49,406 bases of DNA from JAGMXM01 sp964458325 (GTDB lineage: Bacteria; Verrucomicrobiota; Verrucomicrobiia; Limisphaerales; UBA1319), in the NCBI GenBank assembly GCA_964458325.1, contig CAYWIM010000028.1, forward strand, positions 1-49,406, given 5' to 3'. Shown in pieces: positions 32,640 through 41,124 of the stretch. The position numbers were made by a program, and so were the translations under genes. The notes under the pieces are model-generated. The model saw only the letters and a list, made by a program, of their open reading frames with translations. It ran no database searches and was not told the origin of the DNA. Every line of letters begins with the position of its first letter. Within the stretch, counting starts at the first letter, position 1.

Positions 32640-33797
32640 TTAGCGAGGCAACACTTCGAGCCGGGCGGCGCGGCGAAGGCGGATCCACTCGTCCCAGCGG
32701 TTGAATCGGAGGCGGAGGAACCGGAGGAACCAGAGGTCGCCATGGCGGCGCATCGGCAGGAATTGGCGGCGGGATTGGCGGATATGGCGGCGGAGGCGCC
32801 AGCAGTCTTTGAAGGCGCCGCAATACGCGCGCCGGACGAAGGAGATCCGGCGGACCAACAGCAAGGCCAGAAGGCTTTCCAAGCAGAGCCACGCTACCTG
32901 GAGGATGGCGATCGCCCAGAGGATGCCGCGGGCGTGCTTGAGGAGAACCACGAGGCTGTTTCGATTCGCCAGGAACCGTTTGGATTCGCTGGTGCGAAGG
33001 GCGGCGGGGGCCGCGGCGGGATCATCGAGCAACTGGGCGGCGCCCCAGTGGTGAAGGCGGGCCGAGGGGATGGCCAGCGCGGTGTATCCGGCCAGCCAAA
33101 CGCGCCAGGACAGGTCCCACTCGTCGGCATACATGAAGAGCTCCGGATCGAATCCGCCCAGGCGTTCGAAGGCGGCCCGATCGATGCAGTAAGCGCAGCC
33201 TTCGGGCATCAGGACCGCTGCGGGATCGGATCGGAGCCGGCGCGTGCTGGGGAAGCCGAAGAGGTCCATGCCCTCGGCGCCGAGGGATTGGAATCGGTCG
33301 GATTGATAATCGAGCACGAGGGGGCAACCGGCGGCGGCGCCGGTGGTCCCGAGGTTGCGGTGCAGTTGCTCCAGGCAGTCCGGCTCGAGCCATGTGTCGT
33401 TATTGAGGAAGAGGAGGAAACGGCCGCGGGCCTCTCGGGCGGCGCGGTTATTGCCCTCGCAATAGCCGAGGTTCTGGCCGTGCAGGATCACCTGCGCGCG
33501 CGGCCAGCCGCGGATGAGATCCGCGGCCAGTTGCGCAGAGCCGTCCGAGGATGCGTTGTCGGCGACGATTACCTCGAGGCGGGTGAAGATCGTCTGCCGG
33601 GCGATCGACTCGAGGCATCGCTTCAGCCACCGATCGCCATTGTAGTTGAGGATGATTACGCTCATCCAGGGATCCTCAATGGCCGCCTCTGCCTGGTCTC
33701 GCAAGGAGGGAGCCAATGGGTGTTGGCCAGGTGCGGGATGCGCGGGATCGAGCGGGTTGGGCATGCTGGAAAGATGTTTCGATAATTTCCGCGTCAT
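32640..33797 (-). CDS. Glycosyltransferase family 2 protein
   Basis: This encodes up to 385 residues. The GT-A domain begins SVIILNYNGDRWLKRCLESI, with ADNASSDGS (about 80) and FLNNDTWLEPDCL (about 135) supplying the D-x-D-type metal site. A later CYCIDRAAFERLGGFDPELF segment (about 210) is typical of rhamnosyltransferase-like members. A hydrophobic stretch near 310-335 may anchor it to the membrane. The N-terminal start is uncertain: starts at 33764 and 33665 are also possible, and the conserved domain begins at the latter. It is the first gene of the minus-strand glycan cluster. Confidence 0.86.
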   Translation of the reverse strand: MTRKLSKHLSSMPNPLDPAHPAPGQHPLAPSLRDQAEAAIEDPWMSVIILNYNGDRWLKRCLESIARQTIFTRLEVIVADNASSDGSAQLAADLIRGWPRAQVILHGQNLGYCEGNNRAAREARGRFLLFLNNDTWLEPDCLEQLHRNLGTTGAAAGCPLVLDYQSDRFQSLGAEGMDLFGFPSTRRLRSDPAAVLMPEGCAYCIDRAAFERLGGFDPELFMYADEWDLSWRVWLAGYTALAIPSARLHHWGAAQLLDDPAAAPAALRTSESKRFLANRNSLVVLLKHARGILWAIAILQVAWLCLESLLALLLVRRISFVRRAYCGAFKDCWRLRRHIRQSRRQFLPMRRHGDLWFLRFLRLRFNRWDEWIRLRRAARLEVLPR

Positions 33798-33865
33798 CCA
33801 CGGTTTCGGCTGGACAGACCCTTAGCAGTTTTATTGGGGATCGACAAGGAGATCGAGCGGCAAAA

Positions 33866-33888
33866 CTATAAACCTGTCACCCTATTTG
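33866..33888 (+). repeat. Dispersed motif copy 3 (AACCTGTCACCCTATT)
   Basis: This copy has the same core as copies at 33-55 and 114-137, again preceded by CTAT. It lies 34 kb away, so the motif is dispersed. Confidence 0.5.
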
Positions 33889-33979
33889 CTCTCCAGTGGC
33901 AAAAGCCGGGTCAAGGCTGACAAGGATCCGCAATCGGCTGCGAGCTGTGGTTGTGCGGTTGGGAAAAGAGGGCTTGATG

Positions 33980-34048
33980 GCAGAATCTGTGAGTCAAAAT
34001 GGCACTTCCCAGCAGCAGGCAGATCAAGATGGAACCTACAGATTCTGC
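33980..34048. repeat. 11-bp perfect inverted repeat pair, 47 bp apart
   Basis: GCAGAATCTGT (33980-33990) and its exact complement ACAGATTCTGC (34038-34048) flank 47 bp. This is the size of a small hairpin element or a remnant of a REP-like unit. Confidence 0.55.
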
Positions 34049-34226
34049 AGAGAAGGCGAAAAGAGTTTGGACGGCTCGTGGCGGGCGAGTAAAATCGGGG
34101 CCTGGAATTCGGTGGCTTTCGCGATCCTGGAGGAGACCAGGTTTAGGCGAACGGTGGGCGCTGGCATGGGCAGGGGGATGAGGGGCCAGCGATCCCGGGG
34201 AGAATATCCAGCGGTGCGATGACGGC

Positions 34227-35735
34227 ATGAGAACCTCTTTTCTTACGACTTGGCTGGGCGTTGTCTTTCTGGTGTCGGGTTTCCTGGCATGTGCGGACAT
34301 CGTCATCCTGTCCTATCATTTTGTGTTTGGCTGGTCGTTGTATTGTGCTGCGGCGGGCCTGTTTGCGCTGGTGATGCTGATCAATCTCATGTATCCGCAA
34401 GCGCGCCAGCGGCGGTATTGGTGGGGGTTCGGCCTGGCGGTGGGGGGCGGGTGTGTCGGGTATATTCTGAGCCATTCGTATGCGACGAACCAGCGGACGT
34501 TTTTTCTGTTGGGATTGGTGGGGGCGGTGGTTTTGCTGGTGCTGGCGAAGGCGGTGCTGGTTCGGCGTCCGGCGATCCATCTGGCGATCAACACCCTGCT
34601 GCTGCTGATCCTGGTATTGCCGGTGGTGGACGCGATCCGCGCGCCGGACCGAGCGGTCAGCGAGCGGCCGCTGGAAAAGAAAGTCTACTCGTTCGAGGCG
34701 GCCCGGCAGGATCCGATCACCTTTGCGCTGTGGTGGGAGCATTTTGTCCGGCAATGGTCGAAGGTGCAGAAGAAGATCCTGATGCCGGATCCGAAGGGCG
34801 AGCTTCCCTTTCGGCTGAAGCCGAACAGCGCGGCGACGTTTTTCGAGAGCGAGTTCCGGATCAACAGCCTGGGATTTCGGGACGAGGAATTTCCGCGCGA
34901 GAAGGGGGATGTGTATCGGATCGTGGCGCTGGGGGAATCGACGACGATGGGGCACACGATGGAGGCGGATGACAACCCGTGGCCGAAGGTGCTCGAGGGG
35001 TATATCCGGGACCGGCTATCGACGGATCGGCCGGTGCAGGTGATCAACGCGGGGGTGGCGGCCTATTCGCTGCTGGACAACGTGAACCGGCTCGAGGAAG
35101 ACATCCTGTCGCTGGAGCCGGACATGATCATATCGTATCACGGGTATAACGGATTTCCGATGATCGACGAGACGCTGGCGCCGGTCCGGCAGGATCCGCC
35201 GCCGGACTTTGTGGATCGGCCTCTCTATTTGATCGCGCAATGCGAGTACCGGCTGCGGATGCTGCATTACCGGCGGAGGTGGGCGACGGGCGGGTCTCGG
35301 GTTGCGATCAAGGCAGGGGGCAAGGATGCGGCGCTGGCGACTCCGTATGCGCAGACCTACCGCCGTTTGATCCAGATGGCGGATCGGGAGGGCATCGAGC
35401 TGGCGCTGGCCAGCTACAACATGTCGGTGACGGCGGAGAGCGAGCCGGAAGTGATCGCCTTTTATCGCGGGGCATTTCCGAACGTGGATTCCGCGATTCA
35501 ATGCAACATCGTTCACAACCGGATGATCGAGGAGCTGGCCCGGACGAATCCGCGCTGCTGGCATGTGGACACGAGCCGGGGATTGAACGGCCGTCATGAC
35601 CAATACATCGACCTGGTGCATTTCACGCAGGAGGGCCGGGACCGGCTGGCGGAGAACATCTATGCTGGGATCGTCGACCGGCTGCGGCGGGACCTTGAAA
35701 AATCCGGCTTTCCAGCGGATGACGGTGCGGGTTAA
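34227..35735 (+). CDS. Membrane-anchored SGNH/GDSL-type hydrolase
   Basis: This encodes 502 residues. Four or five membrane segments occupy about residues 5-130 (for example WLGVVFLVSGFLACADIVIL and HLAINTLLLLILVLPVVDAI). The soluble C-terminal part is an SGNH hydrolase: the nucleophile block is IVALGESTTMG (Ser about 238), the second block is INAGVAAYS, the third is YHGYNGF (GYN in place of GxND), and the catalytic DLVHFTQEG (D-x-x-H) lies near 461. Such enzymes act as acetyl esterases on cell-surface glycans. It is immediately followed, TAA directly before ATG, by the heptose kinase gene, so a role in lipopolysaccharide decoration is plausible. Confidence 0.88.
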   Translation: MRTSFLTTWLGVVFLVSGFLACADIVILSYHFVFGWSLYCAAAGLFALVMLINLMYPQARQRRYWWGFGLAVGGGCVGYILSHSYATNQRTFFLLGLVGAVVLLVLAKAVLVRRPAIHLAINTLLLLILVLPVVDAIRAPDRAVSERPLEKKVYSFEAARQDPITFALWWEHFVRQWSKVQKKILMPDPKGELPFRLKPNSAATFFESEFRINSLGFRDEEFPREKGDVYRIVALGESTTMGHTMEADDNPWPKVLEGYIRDRLSTDRPVQVINAGVAAYSLLDNVNRLEEDILSLEPDMIISYHGYNGFPMIDETLAPVRQDPPPDFVDRPLYLIAQCEYRLRMLHYRRRWATGGSRVAIKAGGKDAALATPYAQTYRRLIQMADREGIELALASYNMSVTAESEPEVIAFYRGAFPNVDSAIQCNIVHNRMIEELARTNPRCWHVDTSRGLNGRHDQYIDLVHFTQEGRDRLAENIYAGIVDRLRRDLEKSGFPADDGAG

Positions 35736-36776
35736 ATGGCGCGGGCGAGCCGTGCGGCCCGCCGGAATATGAGGCGATTGTCGATAGCCGGTGCGCGTCG
35801 GATCCTGAGCATGGCGGGGCGAGCGCGGGTGTTGGTGCTGGGCGACGTCATGCTCGATCAGTATATCTGGGGCCGCGTGACGCGCATATCGCCGGAGGCG
35901 CCGGTGCCGGTTCTGGAGTACGATCATGAGAGCGTGATGCCAGGCGGGGCGGCGAACGTGGCGCGGAATCTGACGGCGCTGGGGGCGCGGGTCGAGCTGG
36001 CGGGGCTGGTGGGCAAGGACGAGATGGCGTCGCGGCTGAAGGGGCTGTTGCGTCAATGCCGCGTGGGATGTGACGGCCTGCTGGTGGAGATCGACCGGCC
36101 GACGAGCGTCAAGACTCGGATTATCGCGCACCAGCAGCAGGTGGTGCGGGTGGACCGCGAGTCGTGCCGGCCATTGGGGGCGGATGTGGAGAGCTGGTTC
36201 GAGCGGCGGGTGATGCGGGGGTTGAGGGGTGTGGACGCCGTGGTTGTGGGCGATTACGGCAAGGGGGTGGTGACGCAGCGGCTGCTCGAGGCGCTCAAGG
36301 CGGCGTGTCGTTCGAGGGGGATCTGGCTGAGCGTGGATCCCAAGCCGGTGCATGCGTTGCGGCTGGAGGGTTTGTCGCTGATCACGCCGAACCGGAAGGA
36401 GGCGTTCGAGCTGGCGGGGATGGCGGATGGGCCACGGGGTGCTGATCCGCGGCGGGACGAAGGGCTGCTTGGGGTGGCGGAGAAGCTGCTGCGCCAGCTG
36501 CATCCGGCGCTGCTGCTGATCACGCTGGGGGATCAGGGCATGCTGTTGTGCGAGCGGGGCCGGCCGCCGTTCCATATCCCGACGGCGGCCCGGGAGATCT
36601 ACGATGTGTCCGGAGCGGGCGACACGGTAATCGCGAGCTTCACGCTGGCGATCCTGGCGGGTGCGGAGCCGGCGGTAGCGGCGGCTTTTTCGAACCAGGC
36701 GGCCGGGGTGGTGGTGGGCAAGGTCGGCACGGCGACGGTGAGCCCGGAGGAGCTGCTGGCGAGCATGAGGCTATGA
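35736..36776 (+). CDS. rfaE1: D-glycero-beta-D-manno-heptose-7-phosphate kinase (RfaE1/HldE N-domain)
   Basis: This is a 346-residue PfkB-family kinase of ADP-heptose synthesis. The RfaE signature VLVLGDVMLDQYIWGRVTRI is near residue 30, followed by SPEAPVPVLE and PGGAANVARNL. The kinase signature DVSGAGDTVIASF (about 290) includes the catalytic Asp. Only the kinase half is present; the adenylyltransferase half (HldE C-domain) is not in the window. It lies between the SGNH hydrolase and gmhB (stop overlap ATGA). Start choice is open: ATGs at 35736 and 35769 both lie before the first conserved motif. Confidence 0.93.
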   Translation: MARASRAARRNMRRLSIAGARRILSMAGRARVLVLGDVMLDQYIWGRVTRISPEAPVPVLEYDHESVMPGGAANVARNLTALGARVELAGLVGKDEMASRLKGLLRQCRVGCDGLLVEIDRPTSVKTRIIAHQQQVVRVDRESCRPLGADVESWFERRVMRGLRGVDAVVVGDYGKGVVTQRLLEALKAACRSRGIWLSVDPKPVHALRLEGLSLITPNRKEAFELAGMADGPRGADPRRDEGLLGVAEKLLRQLHPALLLITLGDQGMLLCERGRPPFHIPTAAREIYDVSGAGDTVIASFTLAILAGAEPAVAAAFSNQAAGVVVGKVGTATVSPEELLASMRL

Positions 36777-37390
36777 GCGGCGCCGCCGTCTTTCTGGATC
36801 GGGATGGCGTGATCATCGAGGAGCGGCACTATCTGCGGGAGCCGGAGGAGGTGGTCATTCTGCCGGGGGCGGGGCCGGCTCTGAGGCGGTTGCGGGACGC
36901 GGGATTCCGGCTCATCGTGGTGACGAATCAGTCGGGGGTGGGTCGCGGATATTTCACCCTGGCGGACGTCTCGAGGGTGCACGCGCGATTGGAACTGGAG
37001 CTGGGCCGGGCGGGCGTGCGGATCGACCGCATCTACGTGGCGCCGGAAGCGCCGGGCCAGCCGAGCCGCGGACGCAAGCCGTCCCCGCAATTTCTGTGGG
37101 ATGCGCGGGACGAGTTCGGAATCGATCTGAGCAGGAGCTACATGATTGGCGACAAGCGGATCGATCTCGAGTGCGGCTGGAACGCGGGGGTGCGGCGATG
37201 CCTGCTGGTGCGGACCGGCTATGGGGGGGCGACGGAGCGTGAGGAATCGGGCCGGCTGGCGGGGGTGGTGGTGTGCGACGATCTGGCGGCGGCGGCGGTT
37301 TGGATTCTGGACGACCGGAGATTGGCGCATCAAGGGCGGCCGGGTCTGACGGCGCAGGCCGGGTCCGGCGCGGAGGGAGAACCAGGATGA
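36773..37390 (+). CDS. gmhB: D-glycero-D-manno-heptose 1,7-bisphosphate phosphatase
   Basis: This 205-residue HAD-superfamily phosphatase removes the C7 phosphate in ADP-heptose synthesis. Motif I is FLDRDGVIIEERHYL at the N-terminus, motif II is VVTNQSGVGRGYF (about 47), and the later IGDKRIDLECGWNAG supplies the final aspartates. Length is normal. ATGA overlaps join it to rfaE1 upstream and kdsB downstream. The frame is open further upstream inside rfaE1, but that extension is in another gene. Confidence 0.92.
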   Translation: MSGAAVFLDRDGVIIEERHYLREPEEVVILPGAGPALRRLRDAGFRLIVVTNQSGVGRGYFTLADVSRVHARLELELGRAGVRIDRIYVAPEAPGQPSRGRKPSPQFLWDARDEFGIDLSRSYMIGDKRIDLECGWNAGVRRCLLVRTGYGGATEREESGRLAGVVVCDDLAAAAVWILDDRRLAHQGRPGLTAQAGSGAEGEPG

Positions 37391-38124
37391 GGATTTTAGG
37401 CATTGTTCCGGCGCGGTATGCATCGACGCGGTTTCCGGGCAAGCCGCTGGCGATGATTGCGGGAAAACCGCTGATCCAGCGGGTGGTGGAGCGCTGCCGG
37501 CAGGCGCGGTCGCTGGCGGAGGTGGTGGTGGCGACGGATGACGACCGGATTGCGGCGGTAGCCCGGGGCTTCAGCCGGGTGGAGATGACCTCGGCGTCGC
37601 ATCCGAGCGGCACGGACCGGGCGGCGGAGGTGGCGGGGCGGTGCGCATGCGATGCGGCGATCAACATCCAGGGGGATGAGCCGCTGATCGATCCGGCGGT
37701 GATCGACGCGGTGGCGGGGGCGCTGGATCGATGGGAGATGGCGACGGCGGCGACGCCGCTGCGGGATCCCTCCGAGTATGACAATCCGAACGTGGTGAAA
37801 GTCGTTGTCAACGCGGCGGGGCAGGCTCTATACTTCTCGCGCCGAACGATCCCGTATGTTCGCGATGCCGCCGGGTGTTCCGCCGCGGAGCAGATGGCGG
37901 CCTTTCCGTTTCTGAAGCACGTGGGGATCTACGGGTATCGGCGGGAGATCTTGCTGGAGCTGGTGCGCTGGCCGGTGTCGCCGCTCGAGGCGGCGGAGAG
38001 GCTCGAGCAGCTGCGGGCGCTTGATGGAGGTGTGGGGATCGGGGTGGTGCGGGTGGATTATGACAGCGTGGGCGTGGACATCCCGGCGGATGTGGCGCGT
38101 GTCGAGGAGCGATTGCAGGCGTGA
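37387..38124 (+). CDS. kdsB: 3-deoxy-manno-octulosonate cytidylyltransferase
   Basis: This 245-residue enzyme activates Kdo with CTP to CMP-Kdo for lipid A-core assembly. The N-terminal site is GIVPARYASTRFPGKPL. AINIQGDEPLIDPAVIDAV is the nucleotide-binding metal site (about residue 97), and the later FLKHVGIYGYRREILLELV is typical. Length is normal. It overlaps gmhB (ATGA) and pyrG (GTGA), so its translation is coupled to the enzyme that makes its CTP. KdsA and KdsD are not in this window. Confidence 0.95.
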   Translation: MRILGIVPARYASTRFPGKPLAMIAGKPLIQRVVERCRQARSLAEVVVATDDDRIAAVARGFSRVEMTSASHPSGTDRAAEVAGRCACDAAINIQGDEPLIDPAVIDAVAGALDRWEMATAATPLRDPSEYDNPNVVKVVVNAAGQALYFSRRTIPYVRDAAGCSAAEQMAAFPFLKHVGIYGYRREILLELVRWPVSPLEAAERLEQLRALDGGVGIGVVRVDYDSVGVDIPADVARVEERLQA

Positions 38125-39743
38125 GCACGAAATTCATATTTGTCACGGGCGGGGTGATCAGCTCGTTGGGGAAAGGGCTGACGGCGGCGTCGCTGGGCAC
38201 CCTGCTCGAGAGCCGGGGGCTGAAGGTGACGCTCCAGAAGTTCGATCCTTATTTGAACGTGGATCCGGGAACGATGAGTCCTTTTCAGCACGGGGAGGTG
38301 TATGTGCTGGATGACGGGGCGGAGACGGACTTGGACCTGGGGCACTACGAGCGGTTTACGCACACCAAGCTGACCCGCTTCAACAGCCTGACCAGCGGGC
38401 AGGTCTACCAGACGGTTCTGGACAAGGAGCGCCGCGGGGTCTACCTGGGAAAGACCGTGCAGGTGATCCCGCACGTGACCGAGGAGATCCAGAACCGGAT
38501 TTACCAGATCGCGGAGCAGTCGAAGGCGGACGTCGTGATCACCGAGATTGGAGGGACGACGGGGGATATCGAGGGGCTGCCTTTTCTGGAGGCGATCCGC
38601 GAGTTCGCGCTGGATGTGGGGGTGGGCAACGCGCTGTTCCTGCATGTGACGCTGGTGCCGTTCATCAAGGCGGCGGGGGAGCTCAAGACCAAGCCGACGC
38701 AGCAGTCGGTGGCCAAGCTTCGGGAGATCGGGATCTCGCCCCACCTGCTGGTCTGCCGGTGCGAGAGGCCATTGGTGAAGGAGCTGCGCCAGAAGATCTC
38801 GGTTTTCTGCAGCGTTCCGTACGAGGGGGTGATCGAGGAGCGGGACGTCGAGCATTCGATCTACGAGGTGCCGCTGATGCTGCAGCGGGAACGGCTGGAC
38901 GACCTGGTGTGCCAGTATCTGCGGATCGACGCTCCGCCGGCCAACATGAGCCATTGGCAGGACATCCTCCGCCGGATCATCGCCCCTCAACACCGGGTTC
39001 GCATCGGCGTGGTGGGCAAGTATATCGGGCTGCAGGACGCCTACAAATCCGTCTACGAGGCCTTGAGCCATGGCGGGATCGCCAACGATTGCGCCGTGGA
39101 GATCGAGAGGGTCGACGCCGAGGAGCTGGAGAAGAATGGGGCGGACCGGATTCTGAAAGGGATGTGCGGCCTGCTGATCCCGGGCGGATTCGGCGACCGC
39201 GGCATCGAGGGCAAGGTTCTGGCCGCGAAGCATGCGCGGGAGAACCGGATGCCTTATCTGGGCCTGTGTCTGGGGATGCAGATTGCCGCGATCGAATTCG
39301 CGCGCAACGTCCTCGGGCTGGCGGGCGCGCACTCGATGGAGTTCGATCCGGCCACGCCGCATCCGGTGATTGTCCTGATGGACGCCCAGCAGAATGTGGT
39401 GAACAAGGGGGGGACGATGCGGCTGGGTGCGCAGGCGTGCCAGCTGGTGCTGGAGTCGCGGGCGGCCAAGCTGTATCAGGCCTTTGTGGCCCGGGAGCGG
39501 CATCGGCATCGGTTCGAGTTCAACAGCGCCTATCGGGATCGGTTCGAGCAGGGCGGATTCATGGTCAGCGGCAGCTCGGCGGACGGCAAGCTGGTGGAGC
39601 TGATCGAGCTGCGGGATCATCCTTTTTATCTGGCCTGCCAGTTTCATCCGGAGTTCCAGAGCAAACCGGACGCGGCGCACCCGCTGTTCAAGGGATTTGT
39701 GGCTGCGAGCCTGGCGTATGCCCGCGAGAGGCGCGTGGCCTGA
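38121..39743 (+). CDS. pyrG: CTP synthase
   Basis: This 540-residue cytoplasmic enzyme makes CTP from UTP, ATP and glutamine. The synthetase half starts FIFVTGGVISSLGKG and includes EIGGTTGDIEGLPFLEAI (about 140). The glutamine amidotransferase half carries YLGLCLGMQIAAIEFAR with the nucleophilic Cys (about 380) and ends in FHPEFQSKP with the catalytic His and Glu. Length is normal. The GTG start at 38121 overlaps the kdsB stop. It feeds both KdsB and RfbF. Confidence 0.98.
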   Translation: MSTKFIFVTGGVISSLGKGLTAASLGTLLESRGLKVTLQKFDPYLNVDPGTMSPFQHGEVYVLDDGAETDLDLGHYERFTHTKLTRFNSLTSGQVYQTVLDKERRGVYLGKTVQVIPHVTEEIQNRIYQIAEQSKADVVITEIGGTTGDIEGLPFLEAIREFALDVGVGNALFLHVTLVPFIKAAGELKTKPTQQSVAKLREIGISPHLLVCRCERPLVKELRQKISVFCSVPYEGVIEERDVEHSIYEVPLMLQRERLDDLVCQYLRIDAPPANMSHWQDILRRIIAPQHRVRIGVVGKYIGLQDAYKSVYEALSHGGIANDCAVEIERVDAEELEKNGADRILKGMCGLLIPGGFGDRGIEGKVLAAKHARENRMPYLGLCLGMQIAAIEFARNVLGLAGAHSMEFDPATPHPVIVLMDAQQNVVNKGGTMRLGAQACQLVLESRAAKLYQAFVARERHRHRFEFNSAYRDRFEQGGFMVSGSSADGKLVELIELRDHPFYLACQFHPEFQSKPDAAHPLFKGFVAASLAYARERRVA

Positions 39744-39779
39744 TGGGCAGAGGCCGGCCGGCGAGGGCGCCATGCTCGC

Positions 39780-41063
39780 ATGACGTATTCCGAAGCCATT
39801 CACTACCTGTACAGCTTGCGCTGGTTTGGCGCGAAGCTGGGCCTGGACAATCCGCGAAGGCTGGCGGTGCTGGCGGGGCATCCGGAGGAGCGATTGCGCT
39901 TCGTCCACGTGGCCGGCACGAACGGGAAGGGCTCGACCTGTGCCATGCTCGAGAGCATGTATCGAGCGGCGGGGTATCGGGTCGGGCTGTTCACATCGCC
40001 CCATCTGGTCGCGTTCCGCGAGCGGATCCAGGTCAACCGCCGGCTGATCCCCAAGGCGGATCTGGCGCGGCGTGTGCAGCGGATGCAGTCGCTGCTGGGC
40101 CATTTTGCGGCGGAATCTCACCCGACGTTTTTCGAGGTGGTGACGGTGCTGGCGCTGGGATATTTCGCGGACGAGGGGTGCGACGTGGTGATCTGGGAGA
40201 CGGGGATGGGGGGGCGGCTGGACGCGACCAACATCGTGACCCCGCTGGCCAGCGTGATCACGAACGTCCAGCTCGACCACCAACAGTGGCTTGGAGAGAC
40301 GGTCGAGCAGATCGCGCGCGAGAAGGCGGGAATCATCAAGCCGGGCGTTCCGGTCTACACCGCCGCCGCGGATCGCGAGGTGCTGGGGATTTTGCGGAAG
40401 ACGGCGCGCGCGCGGGGGGCGCCCTGGCTGCGGGTTCGGCTGGCGGAGGGGCGCCGGCCGCCGCTGGATCGGATCGAGCTGCCGCTGCGGGGGGAGCATC
40501 AGCGCCTGAACGCAGCACTGGCCACCGCGGTGGTGGAGGGGCTGCAGCCGGTTCTGGCGGTTCCCCCGCAGGCCATCCGCATGGGGCTGCGGCGGGTCGA
40601 GTGGCCCGGGCGATTCCAGGTGATCCGCCGTCCGAGCGGCGCCACCTGGGTTTTGGACGGAGCCCATAATCCGGCGGGCGCCGCGACGCTGAGGGCGGCG
40701 TTTCTGCGCTATTTTCCGGGGCGGCGGTCGGCGTGGATCATGGGGGCATTGCGGGACAAGGACTGGCCGGCGATGTGCCGGACACTGGCGCCTCTGGCCA
40801 CCCGGATCCTGCTGGTGCCGGTGTCGAGTGAACGGACCGCCCTGCCGGAAGCGCTGGCCGAGGCGTGCCGGGATGCGAATCGGGCTGCCGAGATTCGTGT
40901 GTGCAGCGGGTTTCCTGAGGCGGTCCGGGGGGTGAAGGACATGAGCTGTGCGGTCGTGACCGGCTCGCTGTATCTGGTGGGCGAGGCGCTGGAGCATCTG
41001 GAGCGGGGGGCCAGCGGGGCCAGCGAGCGGCACTTGAACGAGTGGCAGCCGAGGCGGCGATAA
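39780..41063 (+). CDS. folC: Folylpolyglutamate synthase/dihydrofolate synthase
   Basis: This 427-residue Mur-ligase-like enzyme adds glutamate to folates (and to dihydropteroate in the bifunctional form). The ATP site is HVAGTNGKGSTCAMLESM (about residue 40), followed by GLFTSPHLVAFRERIQVN (the folate-binding loop). WETGMGGRLDATNIV (about 140) and a later WVLDGAHNPAGAATL match the family. The C-terminal part is usual. It lies 36 bp after pyrG and probably belongs to the same operon, though its function is not related to lipopolysaccharide. Confidence 0.95.
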   Translation: MTYSEAIHYLYSLRWFGAKLGLDNPRRLAVLAGHPEERLRFVHVAGTNGKGSTCAMLESMYRAAGYRVGLFTSPHLVAFRERIQVNRRLIPKADLARRVQRMQSLLGHFAAESHPTFFEVVTVLALGYFADEGCDVVIWETGMGGRLDATNIVTPLASVITNVQLDHQQWLGETVEQIAREKAGIIKPGVPVYTAAADREVLGILRKTARARGAPWLRVRLAEGRRPPLDRIELPLRGEHQRLNAALATAVVEGLQPVLAVPPQAIRMGLRRVEWPGRFQVIRRPSGATWVLDGAHNPAGAATLRAAFLRYFPGRRSAWIMGALRDKDWPAMCRTLAPLATRILLVPVSSERTALPEALAEACRDANRAAEIRVCSGFPEAVRGVKDMSCAVVTGSLYLVGEALEHLERGASGASERHLNEWQPRRR

Positions 41064-41070
41064 TCCGCAG

Positions 41071-41099
41071 TTGACGGCTTCCGCCGGGCATTCTTAACT
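41071..41099 (+). promoter_or_regulatory. Possible sigma-70-like promoter for sdhCAB
   Basis: TTGACG (41071-41076) and TTAACT (41094-41099) are 17 bp apart in the 61-bp gap before sdhC. The -35 is good and the -10 is weak (3 of 6). The first start codon is at 41125. Confidence 0.3.
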
Positions 41100-41124
41100 C
41101 GACCCACCATCGACGGCATCGCAG

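Larger units (their letters stand above)
33798..34226. other. Intergenic region between divergent glycan loci, repeat remnants
   Basis: This 429-bp gap separates the minus-strand glycan cluster from the plus-strand heptose/Kdo operon. It holds the third AACCTGTCACCCTATT copy and a pair of 11-bp inverted repeats. Short open frames on both strands (for example 33896-34222) lack any recognisable family and codon pattern, so I do not call a gene. Promoters for both directions must lie here, but no convincing box was found. Confidence 0.5.

Noticed and set aside
33896..34222. Short plus-strand gene in the divergent glycan gap
   Set aside because: No family, it runs through the inverted-repeat pair, and no ribosome binding site is evident.
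38058..41033. Minus-strand open frame of about 991 codons over kdsB-pyrG-folC
   Set aside because: It spans pyrG and folC, which are certain; the product is His/Arg/Pro-rich antisense noise.
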